Assembly: GCF_000473365.1 (NCBI RefSeq)
Contig: NZ_KI421517.1
Coordinates: 827,363-891,362, forward strand
Source: Adhaeribacter aquaticus DSM 16391
GTDB taxonomy: Bacteria; Bacteroidota; Bacteroidia; Cytophagales; Hymenobacteraceae
Length of the DNA: 64,000 bases
Reading direction: 5' to 3'
Shown: piece by piece, positions 46,490-57,200 of the stretch
Position numbering within the stretch: the first letter of the stretch is position 1
Layout of the letters: every line of letters begins with the position of its first letter
Program-made: the position numbers and the translations under genes
Notes under the pieces: model-generated
Databases searched by the model: none
What the model was told of the DNA's origin: nothing
The model's input: the letters and a program-made list of their open reading frames with translations, nothing else

Positions 46490-47532
46490 AAGGTTATTCC
46501 AATTTTAATAGATTAAGAATTTTACCACTTTGGTGTACGGCCTTTTTATAAATATGTCAACTTAATTAGTGAGATTTAATACTTAATCTTTTTCCGTAAT
46601 AACCTCAGTCATCCGTATTTTTAATTAGAACACCCCCTTATTAACAGGCTTCCAGAATTAATTTTTATTTCCTTTAACTATAAAAACTCTTATGCTTAAA
46701 TAATTTAATCTACCAGATGGTGGTCTTGAAGTGCCCCGATCTAAATAATGAAAAGCTTTAAATATAAGCTTGTAAAGCACCTCTATAACGAAAATACTTC
46801 TACTGATACAATTTACTAACATGGACTAAAAAGAAGACGAGAATTTACCAATTCCACAAACAAAAGAATATTACCAGAATGTTATTGGCCTTAAATTTTT
46901 TATAAGCTAGAACACATAAATAATGCTAACCGAGCCCTTAATAATCGCTCGGATTTACCAGCGCTAATTGCTACAACTTAAACTTAGGTTCGGTTGCGTC
47001 TTTCTCGTGACTAATATTATCTCACCCTTCCCCTAGTGGCACTAGTACTTTGCACCATACTTAAAATTTTATATTCTTCTATACAGGCAAGGCATTTTAT
47101 ACTATATCTGGGTTCTATTTTTCAATCTTCACCTGGTAATAACGGTAGAATTACAAAAATACATTTGAGGAGATGCCTTGGCTGCAACTAAACGAAAGCA
47201 ATCAGCTGTAATACCAATCCACCCGCCACTTCACAAAGCATTAATTACAAGCCTCTTAAGCCATTTTTACCATGTTTTACCATAATTGCATTTTCATTTA
47301 ACGCTACTCTTTCCTTATCCCTTCAACCCAATAATTTATATCAACTTATTAAAACACAATTTAAGTTAGAATTTTATGAACTTTTATTTATGATTTCTAA
47401 TTATAATTTTATTAATTTTGAACACATTAAAAAGCAGACCATATATATTACTTATTTCTGCTATAATCCTATAAAATCCGACTAAAACTATGAAACTAAT
47501 AAAAAAAATACAATTCATAAAAGCACTATTGC
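46490..47532. other. Gene-free A/T-rich region
   Basis: About 1 kb without a convincing gene on either strand. The only structure I note is the 13-base palindrome CTAGTGGCACTAG (47033-47045). A 28-codon ORF (47490-47576) overlaps the start of the following lipoprotein gene in another frame and is not called. Confidence 0.5.
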
Positions 47533-49002
47533 ATGAAACTATTTTACTTACCATTAATTGTATTATTATTATTTAATTCGGCTTGCCAAAAAGAAGATGA
47601 AATTTTACCAGAACCACTAACAGCTTCATATAGTCATACAATTACTACTTTTACCTTCCTTAAAGACAATAATCCTACTTTACCAGAAGATATAACTGCC
47701 AAAATCATTGGCAATAACATTTATATTGAGCTTCCTAAGGGCGCAAATGCCAGTAGACTTATTGCTTCTTTTGCCACTCTTAATAACAGCAAAGTTTTTA
47801 TTAATGGAGAAGAACAAATAAGTGGTAAAACGCCCAATAACTTTACCTCGCAGGTATTATATAATATTGTTGCCCAAAATGGCCACAAGGATAATTATGA
47901 GGTGGAATTAAAACAGGCTGAAGCCCCACAAAACACCACAACCATCACCCCGGATGTTACCCAGACAAACCAGGAAATTAATACAGAGCAAGATTTTTCT
48001 GAATTGGATGCAGCCGTAAAGGCCTTGTTGCAACGCTACAACATACCTGGAGCCGCTGTAGCTATTACTAAAAATGAAAAGTTAGTTTATGTTCAGAACT
48101 ACGGTCACGCCAACAAGGAAAGCAACGTGGCTGTAAATAGCAAAAGCTTATTCCGGATAGCCAGCATCTCAAAACCTATTACTGCCATTGGCATCTTAAA
48201 ACTGGTACAGGATAAAAAGATAAGCTTAAACCAGAAGGTGTTTGGACCAACTGGCATTCTAGGACTGGACTATGGCATTCCGCCTATTGGCTCTGGCATA
48301 ACAGATATTACGGTTCAGCATTTATTGGATCACAAAGCAGGTTGGGACAATACAGCAAGCGACCCAATGTTTTCAAATTTATCGCTTAACCACAAGCAAA
48401 TTATAACAGACCTGGTAGTAAACCAGCCGCTAAAACACACTCCTGGCACCACCTTCCTTTACTCTAATATTGGCTATTGCATTTTAGGGCGCATAATAGA
48501 AAAAGTAACTGGTAAAGCTTATACTGATTACATTACATCTGAAGTGCTGAACCCTATGGGTATTACAGACATGAAAATTGCCCGCAACACCCTTAACCAA
48601 CAGCTCCCTAACGAGGTTACTTATTATCAGCCAGAATGGAGTCCTTATAACCTGAATTTAACCCGGATGGACGCGAGTGGCGGTTGGGTAGCAACAGCTG
48701 CCGATCTAATGCGTTTCATGGTACATATCGATAGAAACAACATTAAAAAAGACCTCGTAGAAACCGCCTTACTTAAAGATACTTACTTGAACTCTTTTAA
48801 CTGGACTCAAACAGGCTCCCTACCCGGCACTGCCGGCATTTTAACCAGGCTAAACAATGAGTATAACTTTGTGATTTTAACAAACTCCAAACCTAGCAAC
48901 AACGAGCAAACTTTTTTTAATGAATTGAACACGACCCTTAAAGAAAAAATAAAAGCCAAATCAACCTGGCCCCAAACGGATCTATTCAGTATTAATATGT
49001 AA
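47533..49002 (+). CDS. Lipoprotein serine hydrolase (class C beta-lactamase/CubicO family)
   Basis: Lipid-anchored penicillin-binding-like hydrolase. The lipobox LLLFNSAC gives Cys18. Residues about 35-128 are a small beta-sandwich of the DUF5018/Ig-like type common in Bacteroidota surface proteins. Residues about 155-485 are the beta-lactamase fold with SxxK Ser211-Lys214 (ASISKPITA), the Tyr-x-Asn motif Tyr310-Asn312 (LYSNIGYC) and ASGGWVATAADLMRF. Probably an esterase or D-aminopeptidase-type enzyme acting outside the cell; resistance to beta-lactams cannot be inferred. Monocistronic, with a hairpin about 60 bases downstream. Confidence 0.88.
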   Translation: MKLFYLPLIVLLLFNSACQKEDEILPEPLTASYSHTITTFTFLKDNNPTLPEDITAKIIGNNIYIELPKGANASRLIASFATLNNSKVFINGEEQISGKTPNNFTSQVLYNIVAQNGHKDNYEVELKQAEAPQNTTTITPDVTQTNQEINTEQDFSELDAAVKALLQRYNIPGAAVAITKNEKLVYVQNYGHANKESNVAVNSKSLFRIASISKPITAIGILKLVQDKKISLNQKVFGPTGILGLDYGIPPIGSGITDITVQHLLDHKAGWDNTASDPMFSNLSLNHKQIITDLVVNQPLKHTPGTTFLYSNIGYCILGRIIEKVTGKAYTDYITSEVLNPMGITDMKIARNTLNQQLPNEVTYYQPEWSPYNLNLTRMDASGGWVATAADLMRFMVHIDRNNIKKDLVETALLKDTYLNSFNWTQTGSLPGTAGILTRLNNEYNFVILTNSKPSNNEQTFFNELNTTLKEKIKAKSTWPQTDLFSINM

Positions 49003-49060
49003 TCTGCTAAATAATACAAGTAAAACTACTACCAATACTTTAAAATTTACAATATCAAAT

Positions 49061-49097
49061 AACAGAAAGGCTGCTAATAAAAGGCAGCCTTTCTGTT
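49061..49097 (+). terminator. Terminator hairpin
   Basis: AACAGAAAGGCTGC (49061-49074) pairs perfectly with GCAGCCTTTCTGTT (49084-49097), followed by TTA. It follows the serine hydrolase gene. Confidence 0.75.
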
Positions 49098-49414
49098 TTA
49101 CTATAAAGCCGCACATCTTAGCTTACCTAAAGCTTATTAGTCTGTGGTAATTCTACTACCCTAGAAATTTTTCTGGTGGCTCTAACTAGTTGTTCTAAAA
49201 GTAGTTCCCGATATAGCTCCTGAAGCTGTTCCATTATTCCACCCTACACAAGCTAAATAAATTAAAAACTTACAAAACGCCCCGTAATGTCAACTACTGC
49301 TTTTACCATATCCTTAGGACCTGGTTTTACTCCTTATAACTTACTTAATATTTATTTCCACAAACTTCTCAAAAGTCCTTACTTTTGCGGCAGTAATTAT
49401 TAAGATATATCCTC
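49098..49414. other. Intergenic region upstream of leuB
   Basis: About 320 bases with no gene and no obvious leader peptide. TACTTTTG (49380-49387), 28 bases before the leuB ATG, matches the Bacteroidota -7 element TAnnTTTG; a clear -33 TTG is lacking. Confidence 0.45.
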
Positions 49415-50470
49415 ATGAACAAACAAATAGCTGTATTGCCTGGTGATGGCATTGGCCCGGAAGTGACCGCCGTAGCGGTAAAAGTTTTAAAGAAAGTGGC
49501 TGAAAAGTTTAACCACAATTTCACTTTTGAAGAAGGGCTCGTTGGTGCCATTGCCATTGATGAAACAGGCAACCCTTTTCCTGATGAAACTTTACAGCTT
49601 TGCCAATCTGCAGACGCTATTTTGTTTGGTGCTATTGGCCATCCGAAATATGACAATGATCCATCAGCCCCCGTACGCCCAGAACAAGGCTTATTGGCTA
49701 TGCGCAAGGCATTAGGTTTATATGCCAACATTCGTCCGGTTGCTACATTCAAATCTTTGGCGGGCGCTTCTCCGCTTAAACCAGAAATTATTGCGGGGGT
49801 AGATTTTGTGGTATTCCGGGAGTTAACTGGCGGAAGTTATTTTGGCAAAAAAGGACGTTCTGAAGACAGAGAAAGTGCTTATGATACCTGCACCTATACC
49901 AAAGATGAAATATTGCGCATTACCAAACTAGCCTTTGAAGCTGCTTCCAAGCGTCGTAAAAAGGTAACGTTAGTAGATAAAGCCAATGTAATGGAAACCT
50001 CCCGGTTATGGCGGGAAGTAGTTCAACAATATGCTACTGATTTTCCGGACATAGAACTAGAACTAATGTTTGTTGACAATGCCGCTATGGCACTTATACA
50101 AAACCCAAGCCGGTTTGATGTTATTTTAACGGAGAATATGTTTGGCGATATTTTAACCGACGAAGCTTCGGTTATTACTGGTTCACTGGGGATGTTACCT
50201 TCTGCTTCGGTAGGAAGCAAAGTTGCTCTTTACGAACCTATTCATGGCTCGTATCCACAAGCTGCCGGGTTAAATATTGCCAACCCAATGGCTGCTGTAT
50301 TATCAGCCGCTACCCTGCTTGAAACTTCTTTTGATTTATGGGAAGAAGGAAAAGCTATCAGAGCAGCGGTGGAAGCTTGTCTGGACAAAGGCCTGGTAAC
50401 TAAAGACATTAATCCGCAAGACTATTTAAGCACCTCTGAGGTAGGCGAACAACTTTGCAACTTTATATAA
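49415..50470 (+). CDS. leuB: 3-isopropylmalate dehydrogenase
   Basis: NAD-dependent oxidative decarboxylation of 3-isopropylmalate to 2-ketoisocaproate. VLPGDGIGPEVT (about 6-17), the substrate-binding ANIRPVATF (about 104-112), RELTGGSYFGKKGR (about 129-142) and TENMFGDILTDEASVITGSLGMLPSASVG (metal-binding Asp residues) are diagnostic for LeuB rather than isocitrate dehydrogenase. Length 351 is typical. It is separated from leuACD by about 5 kb and three unrelated genes, so it has its own promoter. Confidence 0.95.
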   Translation: MNKQIAVLPGDGIGPEVTAVAVKVLKKVAEKFNHNFTFEEGLVGAIAIDETGNPFPDETLQLCQSADAILFGAIGHPKYDNDPSAPVRPEQGLLAMRKALGLYANIRPVATFKSLAGASPLKPEIIAGVDFVVFRELTGGSYFGKKGRSEDRESAYDTCTYTKDEILRITKLAFEAASKRRKKVTLVDKANVMETSRLWREVVQQYATDFPDIELELMFVDNAAMALIQNPSRFDVILTENMFGDILTDEASVITGSLGMLPSASVGSKVALYEPIHGSYPQAAGLNIANPMAAVLSAATLLETSFDLWEEGKAIRAAVEACLDKGLVTKDINPQDYLSTSEVGEQLCNFI

Positions 50471-50486
50471 TAACCATCCAATCCAA

Positions 50487-50536
50487 ATATTTAAGGCAAA
50501 AAGCCACCTGTTCAGGTGGCTTTTTGCCTTAAATAT
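50487..50536. terminator. Bidirectional terminator, 24-base inverted repeat
   Basis: Arms 50487-50510 and 50513-50536 are perfectly complementary with only two bases between them. The centre is GCCACCTGTTCAGGTGGC. T-runs occur within the arms on both strands. It separates convergent leuB and the barrel-protein gene. Confidence 0.85.
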
Positions 50537-50587
50537 ATCACGTAAAACTTTCGATTTATTACCTAATACTTCACAGAAAGAGAAACG

Positions 50588-51262
50588 TTAAAAATCGAAA
50601 CCAATAGAGGCTTTCACCACCCGATTATAAGTATTAAAATGGCCACCCTTATCAATTCTATTTAATCCATGATCGTAGCCAACACTAAAGTTCAATCCAT
50701 TATTCAACCGGTAACCCAATCCACCAACCAAGCCAAAATCAGTTTTCCGGAAAGGACTGTCGTAATTAAAATCTTTATTAATCAGGTTAAATCCTACTAC
50801 GCTGGCCCGGGTATTAATTTTGTTGGATACTAAGAAAGACATTTGTGGACCAGCAAAGAAATGAAGGCCCTCTGCCACAAAAAGCTTACCCAGCAACGGC
50901 ACATCAATGTATTCGGCTTTATCTGTAATAGTTGCTTTCAAATTCAGAAAATCGAACCGTTCAGAAGAAAACCTTCCCTGAAATCGCATCCCTTTTTGGG
51001 AATAATAAACGCCTGGTTCAATATAAAAATTAGTTCCGATAGGTAAATCTATATACATCCCACCATGGAAACCAGAACGAACCTCTGTAGTAACATTGCC
51101 ATCAGCTAATTGAATTACATTATCCAAGCTTTTCATAGCGTCGCCTTCCCATGTAGCTGCGTTATAACCGCCCTTGATACCAAACCGCACATTTTGAGCT
51201 GAAGCTTGAAAAGCAAATAAACTTAACAACACCAGACTAAGGGTAAATATTATCTTTTTCAT
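50588..51262 (-). CDS. Outer-membrane beta-barrel protein (PorT/OMP_b-brl_2 type)
   Basis: Exported 224-residue protein. Signal peptide about residues 1-22 (…LFAFQASAQ). The mature part alternates polar and aromatic residues, with RFGIKGGYNAATWEG at the N-terminus, FYIEPGVYYSQKGMRF (about 78-93), LHFFAGPQMSFLVSNK and NGLNFSVGYDHGLNRI. It ends in Phe (VKASIGFDF), the outer-membrane assembly signal. Predicted 8-stranded barrel. Function not predictable. It converges with leuB. Confidence 0.85.
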   Translation of the reverse strand: MKKIIFTLSLVLLSLFAFQASAQNVRFGIKGGYNAATWEGDAMKSLDNVIQLADGNVTTEVRSGFHGGMYIDLPIGTNFYIEPGVYYSQKGMRFQGRFSSERFDFLNLKATITDKAEYIDVPLLGKLFVAEGLHFFAGPQMSFLVSNKINTRASVVGFNLINKDFNYDSPFRKTDFGLVGGLGYRLNNGLNFSVGYDHGLNRIDKGGHFNTYNRVVKASIGFDF

Positions 51263-51344
51263 AATCGTATAGCTTTAATATTCATAGAAAACTTTAATAC
51301 TATACCTTTTTAGAAAAACCGTGCCAATTCTGATAAAGGATGAA

Positions 51345-51374
51345 CAAAAAAAAAGACCCACTTTGCATGGGCCT
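51345..51374 (-). terminator. Rho-independent terminator
   Basis: On the minus strand AGGCCCA and TGGGTCT form a short stem followed by a T-run of about nine. It follows the DUF6799-like gene ending at 51415. Confidence 0.65.
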
Positions 51375-51414
51375 ATCAGAAGCTGGTTTATAAATTTGTT
51401 TTTAAATTATCTGC

Positions 51415-51861
51415 TTAAAAACTGCTGCCCTTATTGGGCCTCCCCCGGTCTTTATAGCGCCCATAAGCATTTCCAGGCGGCATATTTTTATTCCCTCCTG
51501 AACTATTCCGGTATTGATTCCGGTCGTAAACCGCTCCCGGACTTGGTAACAACACCACAGAACCATCCTGACGGGTTTCCGGATATAGAATCTGGCCTAA
51601 TCCATCAATTGCTTGTCCGTTGCGCAAATTTCTGCGGATGCCATCGTGCTGCACGATTACCCCGTTTGGCAAAACGGTAGCGCCGTTATTCAACAATATT
51701 TTATTTTTAACAGGCCGCACATTTCCATTATCTACCTGCACCATTTGTCCGTTATGCAGCAAATACCCATTATTCACGACCATGTAGCTTTGTGCCTTTG
51801 CCCTAATAGCCGAAGTTCCCAACAACAGCATCATTAAACTAGTTATAATGAGCTTTTTCAT
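51415..51861 (-). CDS. Secreted DUF6799-like protein
   Basis: A 148-residue exported protein. Signal peptide about residues 1-23 (MKKLIITSLMMLLLGTSAIRA). Two adjacent repeats of the type NGYLLHNGQMVQVDNG and NNGATVLPNGVIVQHDG (about 31-80) resemble the DUF6799 module seen in Hymenobacteraceae. The C-terminal 45 residues are Asn/Gly/Arg-rich. No catalytic residues are recognisable. It is followed by its own terminator. Function unknown. Confidence 0.7.
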   Translation of the reverse strand: MKKLIITSLMMLLLGTSAIRAKAQSYMVVNNGYLLHNGQMVQVDNGNVRPVKNKILLNNGATVLPNGVIVQHDGIRRNLRNGQAIDGLGQILYPETRQDGSVVLLPSPGAVYDRNQYRNSSGGNKNMPPGNAYGRYKDRGRPNKGSSF

Positions 51862-52034
51862 ATCCTTTCAAAATCCATTTTACGGGATATCCCAATTTTT
51901 ATGCCATAACAGAAATTTAGTTTAAGAAAATTACGGATAAAGTTCTTCTAAAAATTTCTACAACTTTTTTATCATTCTACAGGTAAATGCGTAAAAATCA
52001 CTAGAAACTCCAATCAATTAACTTATTCATAATC

Positions 52035-52265
52035 ATGGAATCCAACATGAATAATATGTACAACATTAGCACTACCTGCGGTAGAAAATTTGATTTAAGA
52101 AACACAGAGAAAGTAATTGAGAAATCTAACAGCTTATTTAGTTATAACATTCACAAGCTAAATACGGGTGAATTTATAATTGAGGAAAAGTTCTATGCTA
52201 ACCCGTATAACAACAGGTACATTTTGTTAACGGATGAGCAAATTGAACAATTAAAGTTAAGCTAA
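52035..52265 (+). CDS. Small hypothetical protein
   Basis: A 76-codon ORF for a soluble protein without signal peptide (ISTTCGRKFDLRNTEKVIEK near the start, LLTDEQIEQLKLS at the end). Composition is Asn/Tyr/Glu-rich and coding-like. The ATG could also be the one four codons later. No family is recognised. It is isolated between two minus-strand genes. Confidence 0.5.
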   Translation: MESNMNNMYNISTTCGRKFDLRNTEKVIEKSNSLFSYNIHKLNTGEFIIEEKFYANPYNNRYILLTDEQIEQLKLS

Positions 52266-52371
52266 CCCAATTTTTGAAAATTCTTTCTGTGTCCGCTTCC
52301 TCGATTAGTATTCTGGTTATATTAATGCAACAGTATCAGAATAAACTTGTTTAAGCAAATACGCCATACCA

Positions 52372-54138
52372 TTAAATTACTAATCTTACACCTCCAAGCT
52401 CTTGTAAACCATATACAAACCGATCGCCGGGTGAACCTATAAACATAAAGTTTTTAGGGATATTCCATTTTTTAGATAATTCCTGAATCAGATCAGGCCC
52501 AAAGTGTCCTTTCATTACAATAAAATCCACATCTAAATCGGGATAAGCCCGGTCTAGTACATCTACTTCGTGCATAAGCTTTTTTGGGGGAGTATCATTC
52601 TCTCCCAAAATATTCACGATTTTAATCCGGCGGGTGTCCTCATTTTCTTCTATGTAGCGCATTACCTTGTTAATATTGGCAATGTTATCTCCTTTAGTGA
52701 AAAAAATAAATTGCTGCGAATTTATTTCCATAATCAACCGCTTTAAGCTATAAGAGGAAAAGGGCAGGTCCGTTTTAAAGCCATGTTCTATCTGCTGAAC
52801 TATATAAGCTAAATACCGCAGCAGGGTGGTGCGGTATAGCATAATAAATACAATAGAGACCGCCGGAACAAAATATTTCAAGAAAACAAGCAGGTAAGCC
52901 GGGTTTAATATAGCGTTACCTATTAATGCACCTGCCACCGCCAGCAAAGCAATTAAAATAGCAATACCCGAAGCTTTCACAGGTCTTGGCAAACGATCCC
53001 GACGTACTTTAAGTAAAATATTACCAACACCAAATAAGCCCATAACTGATAAAAAAGATATGGTATAAACTCCGGCTAATGCCCCTAAATCCCCTTTGGT
53101 TATTAATAAAATAGAAACACAAAGCAGAAAAAAGCCTATCATAATTAAAAAGGCCGTACCACGACGGTTAGTTTTTAAAAGAATTTGGGGCAAACACCGA
53201 TCCAGGGTCATCCGGTGGACCAAACCCGTTACACCTACATAGGAAGTTAAAACCGCTCCGCTTAGCACCATGGCAGCATCCACAGATATCAATATTCCCA
53301 ACCAGTTCCCACCGGCTATTTCACCTACGTAAGCCAGTAAGGCTGTTTGATGGGGCTCCACCTGGCTCATGGGAATAATGCCTAAAACCAGGAGGGCCGT
53401 TAAAGGATTAAATATGGTAACGGCCAGCCACATATTTCTTAACGTTTTTGGGAAAACTCCAGGGGCCTGCTCTTCCACAAAATTAGCTGAACTCTCAAAG
53501 CCCGAAATACCCAACATGGCTGCTGCGAATCCGAAGAATAACGCTTGCCAAATACTACCCGATACAGGTTGCCTGTAATTAAGCAGAAACGTATCAAGGC
53601 CGTGGCTAAAAACATACATTCCTCCTACAATAATCAGTAAAGTAAGTGTTGCAATATGGGTAAGAAAAATAATAACGGCTACCATGGAAGACTCCCCGAT
53701 GCCCAGTATAGTTAGCCCCATAAAAAGGGCCAATAAACCAACGGTGGCAACAATAACCGGCAAATTTGCCCAAAGATGGTGTACATAATGCATGGCTTCG
53801 CTGGCCGAGATAACCGCCGTAGCCATATAAGATAACAACGTTAAACAAGCAGCTAAAGAAGCAGTTCGTTTGTTGGTCGTATTTAATAAAGCATTATAAG
53901 CCCCTCCATTTAAAGGTAGCGCGCCCACCACTTCGGCGTATATTCTACGAAATAGAAACAAAACCGCCCCAACTAACAAAAGCGCCACCCAGGCATACTG
54001 ACCAGCATAAATAATGGCCAATGCCGATACATATAAGCAGGATGAAGTTATGTCGTTCCCGCAGATTGCTGTTGCCGGCAACTCAGTTAATTTAGGAGCA
54101 TGTGTAGGGGAAATGGAATTAGTTAAATTTTTTTCCAT
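52372..54138 (-). CDS. APC family amino acid permease
   Basis: Inner-membrane amino acid/polyamine transporter of the APC superfamily. About 12 hydrophobic segments span residues 20-425. TM1 carries the family glycine motif region (ATAICGNDITSSCLYVSALA) and TM3 follows LPLNGGAYNALLNT. A soluble tail of about 160 residues (430-588: INKVMRYIEENEDTRRIKIVNI, IGSPGDRFVYGLQELGG) resembles the UspA-like regulatory domain of some bacterial APC permeases. Substrate unknown. It is 96 bases downstream of the helicase-nuclease gene on the same strand. Confidence 0.88.
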   Translation of the reverse strand: MEKNLTNSISPTHAPKLTELPATAICGNDITSSCLYVSALAIIYAGQYAWVALLLVGAVLFLFRRIYAEVVGALPLNGGAYNALLNTTNKRTASLAACLTLLSYMATAVISASEAMHYVHHLWANLPVIVATVGLLALFMGLTILGIGESSMVAVIIFLTHIATLTLLIIVGGMYVFSHGLDTFLLNYRQPVSGSIWQALFFGFAAAMLGISGFESSANFVEEQAPGVFPKTLRNMWLAVTIFNPLTALLVLGIIPMSQVEPHQTALLAYVGEIAGGNWLGILISVDAAMVLSGAVLTSYVGVTGLVHRMTLDRCLPQILLKTNRRGTAFLIMIGFFLLCVSILLITKGDLGALAGVYTISFLSVMGLFGVGNILLKVRRDRLPRPVKASGIAILIALLAVAGALIGNAILNPAYLLVFLKYFVPAVSIVFIMLYRTTLLRYLAYIVQQIEHGFKTDLPFSSYSLKRLIMEINSQQFIFFTKGDNIANINKVMRYIEENEDTRRIKIVNILGENDTPPKKLMHEVDVLDRAYPDLDVDFIVMKGHFGPDLIQELSKKWNIPKNFMFIGSPGDRFVYGLQELGGVRLVI

Positions 54139-54234
54139 ATCGGATAAAGCAAGACCGGCTTATAATTCTTATAAAAATATTAAAATTGCAAATAGTAGCT
54201 CTGCTTACGCAGGAATATTGGGCTTGTTTTAAAA

Positions 54235-57200
54235 TTAGCTCCCGGTAATTCGTACCATTCCTTCCTGCATCTTAACCACTCCCTGCCTTTGTAATTCTTC
54301 TATTATTATTGTGACCACTTCGCGCAGGTCCTCATTTACCCGAGTCAATCCTAACAATTTTACCACTGCCGGTGCAATATCTGCCGGCTCAATTCCAAAT
54401 CCATCCCTAATTATTTTCTGAATTGCTAAACTAAGTTCTTCCGGGGCAATACTCTCGATAGTTCGTAAACTAGCTGGTGCTTCCTTTCGGCTGCGCAGAG
54501 GTGCCTCCTGCTTGTTACTTAACCACAAAAATTCTTTTTCCTTTTTAATTTCTCCTGCTTGCAGAGATAAAGCAATAGCCGATTCAATGGCGGTACGAAC
54601 CCGCGGCCCTATGCGATTTACGTGGGTAGCTTCTGCAATCCTACTTATTACTTCCTGCACGTGTACCGGGCTTTCTGCTTCTACTACCTCTTCAACCCAA
54701 TTCTGGATTATGTTAACAGGTATATCGGTCAACTGCTTATCCCCAATTTTTATTTGCAAGGCGGCTGTTTTGTAAAGTGGGATATCATTTTGAATAAGTG
54801 GAGCCGATATCGTTTGCCGGCTTATTACTGGTACTTCCGGCGGAGAGACCTGTTTATCTTTAGTTCTGACTTCCAACTCCCCTTGTAACGCTTTTTCCAG
54901 GTACTCCAACAACCGGTTTTGTTCGGCCTCCGGATTCCGAAACCAATCGGTACTCCAGATACGATATATATTCCATTTTAATCCCTCCAGCACCAATTGT
55001 TGTAACCGATCACGGTCGCGGGCAGATCGGGCCCGATGATAATTTGCGCCATCGCACGTTATACCTGCTAAATACTTACCAGGCTGCTGCGGATGCGCAA
55101 TAGCCAAATCTATACAAAAAGCAGCTGAACCTACCTGAGCATCTACTGTATAACCGGCATTTGTTAAAAACTGGCGTATTTCTTCTTCAAGCGGCAAGGT
55201 AACAGCTGCTACGGCACCTCTACGATGCGTTCCGCCTCCATTTTTAGCATAACTCAGGAACGTTTTAAAAGCCTGCACACCTCTTGACTGCGTACGGGTT
55301 AAATCAATATCTTCCGGCAATAAATTGGTAAAAACTTCACAGCGCAGCCGGGCCCGAGTTATTAACACATTCAGGCGTCGCTCGCCACCAACTCCATTCA
55401 AAGGTCCGAAGCTCATAGACAAATGCCCTTCTTCGGTACGGCCATACCCAATACTTATAAATATGACATCCCGCTCATCACCCTGCACATTCTCTAGGTT
55501 CTTGACAAAAAAGGGTTCGTTGGGATGCGCATTAAAAAAGGTTTCGGCATTAATATCCTGGCGCCGCAACAACTCCAACTGATAAATAATCGCCTGCATT
55601 TGCGCCATACTGAAAGCAGCTACTCCCAGCGTTAGTTCAGGTTTATTTTTGGCATGCGCCATAATGGCCCTTGCTACCACTTCCGCTTCCTGGGGGTTGG
55701 TTCGGCTTTTACCCCGGTCGTAAAATGTATCAGGCAAATAATTATAAACTAATCCGGTTTCCTTTCTTTCTGTATCGGGGCTAGGAAAAACAACTAATTT
55801 ATTATCATAAAACTCCTGATTGGATACGGTAATAAGCGATTCGTGCCGGCTACGGTAATGCCACCTCAGCATCCGTTGCGGTGCTCCCTGGGCAGCAAAT
55901 AAGCCCAAAACACTTTCTACTTCAGCCGCAATATTCTCTTCTTCTACTACTTCATCTTTTACCAAGGCATCAAAAAAGCTGGTGGGTGGCATTTGTTTAC
56001 TATCTCCTACCACTACTACTTGTCGGGCTCGTAAAATAGCGCCAAATGCATCTACCGGTTTTACCTGGCTGGCTTCATCAAAGATTACCAGATCAAAATC
56101 TACCGCTTCAGGAGGAAGAAAATTAGCAATAGACAGCGGCCCCATCATAAATACCGGCTTTATTGCCTGAATAGCCTTACCTGCTTTGGCCATTAGCTGC
56201 CGGACAGGTAAATGGCGCACTTTCTTTTCGAACTCCCGGCGCAGTACCCCTAGCTGGCCGCTTGCTCGGTGCTGCGGCAGCTGGTGCCAATGCAAAGCAG
56301 CTAACCGGGCTTGGTTATAAGTAAAAGATAAATAATCCAGGTGCTTAAACTTCTGGATAACTTCTTCGTGCCCGGCCCGCTCAAACTGCAATAAGGCCGG
56401 ACGCTCTTCATAGGCTCTTTCCAGTAAAGCCTCCAACCACGTTTGCTGAAAAGCCGCAACTAAGTTCTGGCTTGCTTCCGGCCAATCCAGAGATAGGTTA
56501 ATAATTTCCTGTAAACCTTCGTGCTGCAGACGCTCAGCTGAACTGTTCCAGGCTACTACCTGATGCAGTTCCTCCGGTTTTGCCTGCCACTGGTTTAAGA
56601 GAAAAAGTAAATCAGTAAAGGCCAGATTAGCTAACCTGTTTTCAGAGCTAAACCGGACCTTATCTGCCCAAAACAAGACCTGAGTAACCTCGGCAACAGC
56701 TTTCTCAAAATTCCAGAAAGCGGTTTCTGCCGTAGCTAATGGCAGTTGTAGACTCCGTAAATCCGGCTCCAGCGCTAAGTAATCTAAAGTCGCAACTGGT
56801 AATTGCTCAGCAATTATATCTTCCTGCAACTTTTTTAACCAATCAGAAATAATGTTTAGCTTTTCCCAATCAGACTCCTTGCCTTGCCATTGCAGCTTGA
56901 ATAAACTTTGCCCTAAGCCAGCATACTGATTGATAACTTTTACCTGGCGCTGGGCTTCCAGAATGGCATCTACCAACCTGAGTTGTGCCGTATTTTCCTT
57001 TGGCAAACCCAAACGGGTAAAGCCAGCCAGTTTATTTTTGCTTTTCCTGTAAGGGCCAGCTAAAAAACGCCACCATTTATCGCCGTAGGTTATTAAATTT
57101 TGTCTTATTTCCTGGACATCCTGTTCCCAAGCTTCCGGAATCAGTTGATCCGCGTATTGCTGCTGTATTTGCTTTATGGTTTTCCCGGCCGTTATTAATT

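Noticed and set aside
45837-46508. 223-codon plus-strand ORF of Val/Pro repeats
   Set aside because: It is the antisense of the Gly/Thr repeat gene, whose frame is fixed by a signal peptide. The open frame follows from repeat composition.
47490-47576. 28-codon ORF overlapping the start of the serine hydrolase gene
   Set aside because: Ile/Leu/Lys-rich A/T-biased frame with no terminator or biosynthetic gene nearby; a chance ORF is more likely than a leader peptide.
51321-51680. 119-codon plus-strand ORF over the DUF6799-like gene
   Set aside because: It lies mostly antisense to a gene with a signal peptide and known module and starts in a terminator region.
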